Assembly: GCF_005239225.2 (NCBI RefSeq)
Contig: NC_133295.1
Span: forward strand, 620,001 to 684,000
Length of the DNA stretch: 64,000 nucleotides
From: Populus alba
Lineage: Eukaryota; Streptophyta; Magnoliopsida; Malpighiales; Salicaceae
Reading direction: 5' to 3'
Part shown: piece after piece, positions 30,671 through 40,337 of the stretch
How positions within the stretch are numbered: position 1 is the first letter of the stretch
Layout of the letters: the number at the start of each line of letters is the position of its first letter
Program-made: the position numbers and the translations under genes
The notes under the pieces: model-generated
What the model saw: only the letters and a program-made list of their open reading frames with translations
What the model was told of the DNA's origin: nothing
Databases searched by the model: none

Positions 30671-33600
30671 TTTAATCAATGACTTGGAATTTGAATTTTT
30701 TTTAACCTATCACTTTTTTTACATTAAAAAAATTGTTTAATCTGCAATAGCAACACGGTGAAAAATATCTAGTTATAAACAAAATGAGATATATTCCACA
30801 CTTTTTATTTAATATATTGATACGAGATACATAGGTTTGAACCTATAGTTATATTTTTTTTCACGCATGCAATGCATGATTAACTCTATTTTTTTCTTTG
30901 TTAAAACAAGTATGCTATAGCAAATTAATCATGATTTGTTTTTTAGACATGTAATTAATGCTTTTAACATGAAAGAAATTAAAACAAGAATGCTCCTTCT
31001 TTTAAATTTTATCACTAATCCACAATATAATTGATTCTCGAATTTTAAATGCAAAGGCCTTCAGCTTCAAGTGGCATATATATCAATTCATGTCAAGTTA
31101 AACTTTTTACATTACATGTAACCATGCAATTGAAGAATTAGGGTTCTCCATTACCTCCACATCTCCAACTCCACTCAACCATTCTTTGTTTTAAAATAAA
31201 AGATTATAATATTTTTTTTTGTAAAAAAAGGCTGCTAATTAAGTGCTAATCAATGTTTCTTAAGTAAAACATGAAATCATGCTCTTAACATGAAACTAAT
31301 TATGGGTTGGAACCCACATAATTAGCTTATAATGTGTTAATTTCATTTTAAATGTCATGCATGATCTTCAACCTCAAGTGGCAACTAATTTGTCAACATA
31401 GATATCTATTCGTAAAGCGCAAATTTGAAACTCACCGTCCCTTTCAAAATTGAGTTCTTACTCCCAAAAAAAATAAGTAAATGTAAAATGGCATAATTTA
31501 TTGGTAACAAGCTTTTAAACTCAATTAGTTCATGTTGGTTTTTTTTTTTTTTTTAATTAAGCAGAAGTTGAAGCAATATAATTTAAATGACTTGATGAAT
31601 TAGTTTATGATCTAATTGATACAGTTAAAATCTGAGTTAATTTTAAAAAATATTAAAATAATATTATTTTAATTAATAGAACTTAACCCGTGATTTATAT
31701 TTTTTTACAGAGTTTTAATAACCAAGAAGTTGAATTTTACAGTCTAGATGTAACTTCAACATCTTCTCTGCTTCATATCCATAAAACTTGGGTTAGAGAA
31801 AAACAAATATCATAGATGAAGCAGTCATAATTTTGATGCCATAACAAAGCAATTTCTGACCATAACAAAGCAATTTTATTTTTCTCTAAAAAATGCCATA
31901 TAGAACTCTCTTCATTTTATTTATGTCAACTAGTTTAAATAATCAAACCACACTTTGATGCGCACATAATTTTCCATAATGTACAAATAATGCGCACATA
32001 ATTTTCCACTGAATTAAGGTGATTTAAACGGAGATATTTATTGCCTATTCCTCTCAGCAAAATTGTTTGCTTCTTGGAGGGTGGGTGTCTGTGGTGTTTG
32101 TTTTGGAATAATTTTTTGATGACTTTTTGGTGCGAAAGGACGACTGTGCTACGACGAAAGGGAGGGTTCCCCTTATGCACGTAACTATCAATCTTGATAA
32201 GAAAATATACTAACGCTAAGTAATTCCCTTTTTAGATAAATTCGATGATAATTTTCAAAATTAATTCGATGATAATTTTATCACTCTCAATCCCAAATTC
32301 AAAGTGATCACAGTAGAAAACAATTGAATTAATTAGTAAATCAACGCTTTGAAATAAATGTTTTATTTTATTTTGTAAACTAAGAGATAAAATAATAAAT
32401 TATTGCACCCTATTAAAAAATTAGATGAGGAATTATTACATTCCAAGTTTGAAGATAGGAATAATAATAAAATCACTTGGAAATTCAATAATTCGTTTTT
32501 TTTTTTGTTTTCATTTATTTTGAGGCAGAGGAAATGTGTGCTTTTTGTTTTTATTTAATTTAAATTACATGAAGTAAATCAATCATATTATAAATTATTG
32601 TGTAGTTTATTCCATCTATCAATAGACTAAATTTTTATGACCTACTCTAATTTACTAAAAATAATTTTCTATAGATATATTAAACTCAGTCCGGTTAAGT
32701 TGATAGCATTTTAATTTTTTTTTATAAAAAAAATCTTGAAATAATATTATCTTAAATTTAGTAAGATCAATATATTGTAATAATAATTATTTTTAAAAAT
32801 ATATTTTATTTTAAAATATATTTAAATAATATTTTATTTTAAAATATATTTAAATAATATTTTTTTTATTTTTTATAATGATAACCTTGCATAAATTTCA
32901 AGTAACATGAAAAGAATTATATTTAACAAACTATGTCATTTCAAGTCTATTATTATTTTAACAGTTATTTTAAAAATATTTTTTATTTAAAAATATATTA
33001 AAATAATATATTTTTTATTTTTTAAAATTTATTTTTATATTAACACATAAAAAACTTAGTTTTTTAAAAAATAACTATTCTTATCACATTATTTTATAAA
33101 CTAGAAATTAATGGTCAGAAACAGTGATCCCATCTAAAGGTTGATAAAATCAGCGTTCGATGAATACCATCCCCACCATCCATATGATATCTCTCTCTTA
33201 CATCAATCATCTATCGTTTTATTTTTATTAGATTTCGATATTATTGGCCTCAAAACTGGCCATTCTCCTCTTTTGAACTGACTTTGACATGTTTTGGCCA
33301 CACGCCTTGCTAGTGTTGTCTTTTTTTATCCTTCCACTATACATTCTATCTTAATTTGATCCTTATACTATTTTATTCTTCAATATAACCCCTTAACAAT
33401 TAATCCCTCGTAACATTTTTTTTTTCTTATGCGTGGGATAAGAGAACATCCTATTGAAAATGTTTAGTATTATGTTTAGTATTAAACAACGTCATTGCCT
33501 AGTATAGTACAATAGTTGATTAAATAAATCTCAATCTTTAACGAAGCAGTCTTCGGGTTCTAATCCAAACAAGTTAGGTTGGGATTGAGGTGTCTCACTG

Positions 33601-33950
33601 CTAGGCTACAGTTGACTAAAATAAAGAATATAATAAAGAGAGTGATATCAAGACAGAAGGTGATAAATTAAGGGAAATAAGAGTAGAGGGATCAAGATCC
33701 ACTCTTAACTTGCCATACACATGTTATGACTGTAAAGAGAAGGCACTTTCAAGCGAAGTAGCCAGTTCAAGCCAGTTAGCAGTTCCATTTCTTGCTTTTT
33801 TGCTTTTCACTTTAAGCAATTTTATGCTTACGATTGCCCACTTTTCTTCTCTCTATATCTGTACTACAAGGATGAAGAGAGAGTGAAAAGTGGTGGTGAT
33901 AAGTCAACGAGACGAGGATCAAATTTATGAACCTGGCATCTGTTCAAATG
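30671..33950. other. AT-rich non-coding region
   Basis: No gene is recognised. There is a short direct repeat 'gcgcacataattttcca' at about 31960 and 31990. AT-rich stretches with 'aaatatattaaaataatat' at 32800-33060 belong to a dispersed short repeat also seen near 37550-37700, 49530-49880 and 58920-59060. A box-B-like 'gggttctaatcc' near 33555 hints at a degenerate tRNA-derived repeat but is not enough to call one. Confidence 0.5.
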
Positions 33951-34462
33951 TATAGCAGCCATCGTTGGAGTTCTGATGAGTGTTGTACTACAACGCAGCC
34001 TTGCCTTGTACTTCTTTGCAGTACATAGAAAATGCTGGTGGGTGGGCTGGTGGTGCTTGAATTTAGTATAAATAAGAAAAACAATTGCTGTGTTTTTTTG
34101 CCATATAAGAAGCTTGGGTTTTTGTTCTCTTGGCCTGACATTTAATGCTCTTGATTATTGCTTTGGAAGAAGCAATATTTATGGTTTTTGGGCTTTTCTT
34201 GAATGCCTCGAATCAAGTTCGTCTGCTGCCGTCTGTTTTTCTTGGAGAGTTTCCTTAAGTCAACTTAGAGGCTGGCCCTTGCCCATGTGTTGATTTGAAT
34301 GTTTTGTTGTCTTTCTGAAGGAAGCTATATGCTCTTGCATCTACTTGTATTGATTGATGGAGACTTGTTAGTAGTTGACTGAGGAAGTTGGATTCTTCGG
34401 GTGCTTTTTGAAGCTGTGGTCGAAAGAAGAAGAGGAGCAAGAAAAAGGAGGAGGCTTATCAG

Positions 34463-34602
34463 GTAATATAATTCATGACGTTTTGTTTTTATTCAATTTT
34501 TTATTTTTTGTAGTTTTATCAGATTTTCTTGATGTGTGTTTAGCTTCTATAAATCATTCTATTGGATTCAAGATGATGAGTTTGGTTTGTTGATTGTATT
34601 AG
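34463..34602 (+). other. Possible 5'-UTR intron of the YSL fragment
   Basis: 'cagGTAATA' at 34463 and 'gtattAG' ending at 34602 flank a T-rich stretch just upstream of the YSL start codon. This is consistent with an intron in the leader of the parental gene. The call is inferred from splice-site form only. Confidence 0.4.
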
Positions 34603-34615
34603 TGAGAAGATTGTG

Positions 34616-34912
34616 ATGAATATGAACATGGAAGAAATGAAAGCGATTGAGAGGGTTGGGGGAGAGGGCATGGAAGAAGTTAGAGATGAGCCAGAGGATA
34701 TCAAGAGGATCATATACAGTGTTATAGTCATGAAGCTGAATCTCACCACTGGTCTAGTCCCAAATCTCAATGTCTCTGCTGCTCTTCTTGCATTTGTGCT
34801 CCTCAGAACATGGACTAAGCGCCTCTCAAAGGCTGGAATTGTAACCGCTCCCTTTACCCAACAAGAGAATACCATAGTTCAAACTTGTGCTCGTGTGTTG
34901 TTTATATTTTGA
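34616..34912 (+). pseudogene. YSL metal-nicotianamine transporter, N-terminal fragment
   Basis: The ATG at 34616 opens a 98-residue frame: an acidic start 'MNMNMEEMKAIERVGGEG', then 'DEPEDIKRI', then 'IYSVIVMKLNLTTGLVPNLN', 'VSAALLAFVLLRTWTK' and 'SKAGIVTAPFTQQENTI..QTCA'. This is the N-terminal region of the yellow-stripe-like branch of the oligopeptide transporter family, which moves Fe/Zn/Cu-nicotianamine across membranes. Full-length members have about 670 residues. About 19-20 residues expected between 'KRI' and 'IYSVIV' (the start of the first membrane helix) are missing in frame. After 'QTCA' the family sequence stops and the frame ends within six residues. It is a truncated gene fragment. 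Confidence 0.8.
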
Positions 34913-34984
34913 ACAAGTTTTGCTAATCTTTTTAATACTTGTGTTCTTGCCAAGCGGACTAGCTATTTGATGGAAAAAGACACA

Positions 34985-35470
34985 ACTTAATCTCGATTAA
35001 TGCATTATCCTCTCCTAGTTCCGAGGATTAAACTGTTATTGGCATTTAATTCTTCTAAATTACCAATCCACCATTTCTCACTCCTCCTCCTTCTCTTTTA
35101 ATTCACTCATTCTTCTAAAATCTTACTCTTTTTTTTCTCTGTAATTGTAATCACTTTTATACAGTTTTCTATCAACGGGTCCTAAAAAGCACTTCTTCGT
35201 CCTTGAAACCTAGGGAACCCGAGCCTTTGCATAAATTTCTTTTTTATTTGAGTTAATTATAACTTAATCCTAGTACGTAGTTTTGCAAACCATACATTTA
35301 ATCTCTATATTTTTAATTGTATTTATGACTTAATTATTTTTTATTATTTGTATTATGCTCAACACATGTCAAATGAGTGGATTTAGCCCATACTACGATT
35401 GAACCGTTAATACCAAACTTTAAATTTTCTATATTTTGATGGAGGTTACATGACATTACGTAATATTTAA
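34985..35470 (+). repeat. Direct repeat of about 0.45 kb (copies at 58.7 and 56.8 kb)
   Basis: The run 'atctcgattaatgcat', 'accaatccaccatttctcac', 'ctgtaattgtaatcactttt', 'gcctttgcataaatttc' recurs in the same order at 58737-59230. The last part ('tttagcccatactacgattg', 'tattttgatggaggttacat') recurs at 56765-56850. The sequence is non-coding. Confidence 0.75.
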
Positions 35471-35905
35471 TATGGCTTGCATAGGGATCCTTTCATTAAT
35501 CTGATTTTTTTCACTTTCATCCATTATGTATTGTACTTGGTTCATCATTAGAGAGCATTGGACTCCAAGCATTTAATTATCATTTATAAATTTTATAATA
35601 TATACACAATTAATATTATTTTGAAAACATGACATGACATATGATCCACTTAAAAAATATTTCTTACAATGTAGAGAAATCTAATGAAAGATAAAGTAAA
35701 TTGTAAGGAAAACCAAACTTCAAAGATGCAATGATACCAAGAAAAACCAGGCATAGAGGGGTAGAAGTCTCCAAGAACAGTTATCATCAGACGAGACACA
35801 AAAGGGAGTTACAATTAGAGCACAAAGTGCACGCACGTAGACTTGCTGGAAAGATGTCAATTTTGGAAATTAAAATTGCCGTGTTTCCAACATTCTTGCA
35901 TAGTC

Positions 35906-36176
35906 AACAAAGGGACCTAATCACCTAATTGTATGGAAATATTTGCAATTGAATAATTCAACCTGCAGTTCCATATTGAATAATTGTATGGTTGCGAAGA
36001 CTTGGAGGTCAAGGAGGAAAAAGACAGAGCAGATGAAGATTGGTTTTCCCTTGTTGATGCTGGAAAAGAAAGATCTTTTAGGCCTACACTAACTTGTTAA
36101 TCTTGAGGGCAAGAACCTCGAAACTCCAATCTTTGACAGTTTTAGCACGCTGCTCTGTTTTCCGGTAATGGTTCAG
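35906..36176 (+). repeat. Left flanking direct repeat of the WAT1 fragment
   Basis: The sequence from 'caaagggaccta' to 'ccggtaatggttcag' is nearly identical to 36666-36932. The two repeats bracket the WAT1-type exon. Confidence 0.8.
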
Positions 36177-36508
36177 TCAACTAAGGGACCTACTTTGTGT
36201 GGAAATATTTGCAATTGAACTTTCGTTTTCCTTGTTGATGGTCAAGGCAAGCTTCGCAGAAATTTCATTGCTAAATACAGTACAGAAAAACATCAATATT
36301 GTTTAGGAAATCAATATTGATTTTTTTCAGTTTATTTTGTTTTAGTTTTATCTACCAGTATTTTGTTAACAAAAAGCCAGAAAAAAGCAGACCAATTCAT
36401 CTTACTTTTGATCATGGCTCTGCAACCACAGCTAGCAGCAATAAAAAGAAATTGAGAAAAATGGTGTCAAAGACAGAGACGAAATTGATTGATGACAAGA
36501 TGACATAC

Positions 36509-36669
36509 CTTTCGAAGTAGAAAGCAAAGGGAGCCATGCAAACGGCAGCAACTATATGCCTATAGGTCATAAGTGCAAGCACAAATGTTCCATTATTCAA
36601 TATGATTTTGGAAAGCAATTGCATTCCTGTTGCCATCACTTGAACCATCAACTGCTTGTGACGAGACAA
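36509..36669 (-). pseudogene. WAT1/MtN21 (EamA) transporter, first-exon fragment
   Basis: The frame reads 'MVQVMATGMQLLSKIILNNG', 'TFVLALMTYRHIVAAVCMAP' and 'FAFYFER'. These are the first two membrane helices of a WAT1-related (nodulin MtN21, EamA-type) transporter of the kind that exports amino acids or auxin-related compounds. The exon ends at 36509 with a normal donor (AG|GTATGT), and intron sequence continues to about 36400. The other roughly six exons are absent. The intron shows DNA-level capture. Direct repeats of about 265 bp sit on both sides. It is non-functional. Confidence 0.75.
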
Positions 36670-36932
36670 AGGGACCTACTTGTATGGAAATATTTGCAAT
36701 TGATCAATAATTCAACCTGCAGTTCCATATTGAATAATTGTATGGTTGCGAAGACTTGGAGGTCAAGGAGGAAAAGGACAGAGCAGATGAAGATTGGTTT
36801 TCCCTTGTTGATGCTGGAAAAGAAAGATCTTTTAGGCCTACACTAACTTGTTAATCTTGAGGGCAAGAACCTTGAAACTCCAATCTTTGTCAGTTTTAGG
36901 AGGCTGCTCTGTTTTCCGGTAATGGTTCAGTA
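36666..36932 (+). repeat. Right flanking direct repeat of the WAT1 fragment
   Basis: This is the near-identical partner of 35906-36176, differing by a few bases and a small insertion ('gatc' near 36700). It starts immediately at the 5' end of the WAT1-type exon. Confidence 0.8.
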
Positions 36933-36989
36933 ATGTTATTCCTAAACTTTCACTAAATATTTTCTTTAATTTCCGGTACGCTGCTCTGA

Positions 36990-37735
36990 AATTCCTTCAA
37001 GTCTAACGTGTAAAATAATAGATATGTTATATTTTTGTCACCATTAATATTTTATAATGGATATTTATTTTTTATTAATATTATGCAATAAATATTTATT
37101 TCTCATTTAATATTGTGTAAGAAATATTTATTTTTTATTATTACTATAAAAAAGAAATAACTTTTCAGGCCCTCCACTTCAAAAAAATAACAAAGTTCAA
37201 AGGTTATAAATACTCCTTGAACTATCAAAGTAAAGGGTTTATAATTTTCATCATTTATTGCATATATATTTTTAAATTATTTGTTTACATAATCTAATAG
37301 TTAAATTATTTTTTTATTTAAAATAGAAAAAGGAAAAAGAAAAAAGAAAAAATCAAAGCATATAAATTGAAAGATTGATAAGAAAGAAAAGTATTTTAAA
37401 AAAATATTACTGAAATAAGCATGATTAAAATTGGTCAAATAACTATTTAATTACTTTTAATACTAAAAGGATTAGTTAATTAAAGAAAAAATAGCAACTC
37501 CTAAAACACTATTTAATCCTTTTAGAAAATCAATATTGTTTTGTTTTTATTCTTAAAATATGTTAGTACGGTGAAAATTATTTTTTAAAGTGTTTTTTTT
37601 TATATATATATTAAAATAATATTTTTGTGTTATTTATTTATTTTTTAAGATTTATTTTTGACAAAAAATCAACATTCTTGTATTGCTAACATATTTTTAC
37701 ATTGTTTTAATACATTGATGTCAAGAACACAGTTA
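36990..37735. other. AT-rich spacer, no gene
   Basis: It contains three short tandem units of 'taatatt..gtaa..aaatatttatt' at 37040-37140 and a dispersed AT-rich repeat at 37550-37700. No coding sequence is recognised. Confidence 0.5.
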
Positions 37736-38997
37736 ACGCTGGTCGAGCTACAAAAAAAAATTCTAATTAGCACATAGACTTGCTGCGCATCACTCACATA
37801 GACTTCATCTCAACAAAAATGTTAATTTTGAAAATTAATTAATATTGCCGTGTTTTCAACACTCAGTGCTCCTGTTTAGTCACCAATCCTTGCGAGGAAA
37901 TATTCGCAATTGAATAATTCAATCTATATATCTAAGGTCCGAAGACTTTTCTGGACCATTACCTATTGCTTTCTGACCTTGATATAAAATTGACACTGCA
38001 CGAGAGTCCCAATTTTACTGCAAGATCGGTTAGTACACTACAACAGCTATGCACTGCACTCCTTCAGATTTTTCTTCGCATTAACACAAAAAACAAAACG
38101 AAGGTGGATTTATCCAGCAAAAATCTGTACCAAGGGTTGCTTTGTTGTCTTTTGTTGGCACACAAAAAGTATGATCCATATGACGAGCTGCAAAGGAAGA
38201 GCACAAACTGTATCTATTAGCACATATATATTCATTGCTATTTTCTAAGCTATGAATGCTTCTTCTTCTCCTGGGAAACACATAAATTGCTTAACCCTTC
38301 AAGTACACAGTCACCAGTTCTTGTTAATAATAGCAATAATAATCTATCAGTGCATGCGAAGGGGTAGATCAATGTCCCCGAGAACAGCTGCCATCAGACG
38401 AGCTGCAAAGAAAGTTCTAATTAGAGCATGAACTGTATCTGTTAGCCCAAAGACTTGCTGCCAAAATGTCGATTTTGGAAATTAGTACTACCGTGTTTCC
38501 TACGCTCACTCTTGTGTGGAAATATTTGCAAGTGAACCTTCAGTTCCATATATATTCAGCACCACATGAAGAGTGGACAATATCTATACATCCAAGTTCC
38601 GAAGACTTGGAGATCAAGGACAGACCAAATGAAGATTGGTTCTCCCTTCAAACTCCATTAATTTTCCATTGTTTGTCAGTTTTCTAGATTCTGTTCAATA
38701 AAGCTATTGCCAGAACGTGTAGACTGGAAACTGGATTGAAGTGGACATAAGAAGGTGAGGATGACTCTTTAACTCTGCATCCCCACTTGCTTCAGCTGTG
38801 AGTAAACTACGATCGTAAATTATTAACAAGTTTTCTTCCTATATATTGAGGCTTGAATTTCTTGGAAATTATATTTTAGTGAGCATAGCAACCTTTGAGG
38901 ACGACTAAATATTATTCATAAACACTCCTTGGTTCATCGTTGTGCTCTGTTTTCCTGTACTGGTTCAGTATAATGTTATTCATAAACATTCACTAAA

Positions 38998-39054
38998 TAT
39001 TGCATATTTAGGAAACTTCAGCGAAAGACTCTTAGTATTGCATTTAAGAATGAG
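38998..39054 (+). pseudogene. RLP LRR sliver
   Basis: 'YLGNFSERLLVLHLRM' matches the 'CFGNFSNMLSVLHLGM' segment of the intact RLP (about residues 719-734). Only this one LRR is left, and the flank modules surround it. Confidence 0.65.
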
Positions 39055-39330
39055 TGGACAATATCTATGCATCCAAGTTCCGAAGACTTGGGGGTCAAGG
39101 ACAGAACAAGTGAAGATTGGTTCTCCCTTGTTGATGCTGAAAGAGAAAGACCTTTGAGGACGACCAATCCCACAGCATCTTGAGGGCAAGAACCTTCAAA
39201 CTCCATTCCTTGGTTCATCGTTGTGCTCTGTTTTCCTGTCCGCTGCTCTGTTCACTAAATATTTAGGAAACTTGTAAAATAATAGTTTGAGCGGTTCTAC
39301 ACAATATACATGTAGGAAACTTGTAAAATA

Positions 39331-39392
39331 AGCATATTTAGGAAACTTTAGCGAAAGACTCTTAGTTTTGCATTTAAGAATGAACAATCGCA
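39331..39392 (+). pseudogene. RLP LRR sliver, second copy
   Basis: 'YLGNFSERLLVLHLRMNN' is the same LRR segment as at 38998-39054 and is nearly identical to it. The two slivers are short duplicates of one RLP fragment about 335 bp apart. Confidence 0.65.
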
Positions 39393-39399
39393 TGCAAAA

Positions 39400-40251
39400 C
39401 AATTCTAGGCAAAATTCACCATATACATGCATGAGGACTGATTTCAGCTGAAAATAATTATCCGTTTCCTTCCAACAACTTTCTATCCCCCCACAAGATT
39501 TTTAATAGTAAAAGGATTAATTAATTTTAAGAAAATTAACAACCCCTGAAAAGATATTTAATCCGTTTAGAAAATCAATATTGTCATGTTCCTATTCTTA
39601 TTCTCATTAATAAAATATCTGTTTGACATTCTCATTAATAAATCAATATTGTAGCCATTTTTATTTTATTTATTTATTTGACTAACCTACCTAGTTTCTT
39701 ATAATAGCCTTTAAAGCTGATGTGCAACTAGAAATGTAGACTAAATTGTAAATTATTAAGAAGTTTTCTTCCGATTTTTGTGGCTTGAATTTCTTGGAAA
39801 TTATATTTTAGTGAGCATAACAATCTTCGCATAAATCTTTATTTTATTTTATTTTATAAATATTTCATAATTAACATTTTTATTTTTTTTAATTAACATG
39901 AATGTCCAGCACCTCAATTTATGAACACTTGTATTAGTGAATTAAGGGACTTTGATTATCATTTTAATTCCATAGTTTAAATTATTTTTTATATTAGTGC
40001 GAAGTCATTGGTGCCAAGAAACAACAATTCAGTTCGAAGTCAACAGGGAATCAAGTTGATAGGAACCTTACATATTGCATATTTCCATCGATTTTTATCC
40101 TTACTTTATTTTTTTAATTATTAAATCCTGAAAAAAGGTATTTTAATACCAACAATTATGTGCTCATGAACAAATTAGTCTTTCTTTGCTCCGATTCTCT
40201 TTCAGCTAAGGAAACTTGTTTAATGCTTCAACCAGTGACTTTGATTTCGTC
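39400..40251 (+). other. Upstream region of the intact RLP
   Basis: No coding sequence is seen. It holds the 'ttcttggaaattatatttta' and 'gcataa(a/c)..cttcgcataaa' marks shared with both inverted arms (near 20770 and 24010). Closer to the gene it has 'gctcatgaacaaattagtc', 'cagctaaggaaacttgttt' and 'gtgactttgatttcgtc'. The last block lies next to the TATA box in all three RLP promoters. Confidence 0.6.
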
Positions 40252-40259
40252 TATAAATA
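40252..40259 (+). promoter_or_regulatory. TATA box of the intact RLP
   Basis: TATAAATA follows 'ttgatttcgtc', as in arms 1 and 2. It places transcription start near 40283, after the in-frame ATG at 40269. That ATG is therefore unlikely to be used, and the start at 40338 is favoured. Confidence 0.8.
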
Positions 40260-40337
40260 CTACTAATAATGCCTTTCTTTTCTTCTCATCTTAAATTCCC
40301 AGTTAATTATACTATGAATCCTGTAAGGCCAGCCAGC

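Larger units (their letters stand above)
35700..39400 (+). repeat. RLP-cluster debris: repeated flank modules
   Basis: At least four plus-strand copies of the RLP-flank module lie here (about 35730-36180, 36666-36932, 37740-38280, 38370-38720), with a shorter one at 39040-39240. Shared marks are 'cagacgagctgcaaag', 'gacttgctg', 'atgtc(a/g)attttggaaatta', 'tggaaatatttgcaattga', 'ccgaagacttgg', 'gaagattggtt(t/c)tccctt' and 'cttgttgatgctg'. Some copies read as short open frames, but these differ in frame and ending. Fragments of a WAT1-type transporter and of RLP LRRs are mixed in. Confidence 0.7.

Noticed and set aside
33500..33620. Possible SINE or tRNA-like sequence (box-B-like 'gggttctaatcc')
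   Set aside because: No convincing box A, no cloverleaf and no poly(A) tail were found.
40269..40337. Upstream in-frame start of the RLP (ATG at 40269 or 40314)
   Set aside because: The TATA box at 40252 puts transcription start near 40283, and neither upstream ATG is kept in the two other RLP starts, which begin at MGFS. The signal peptide also begins properly at 40338.
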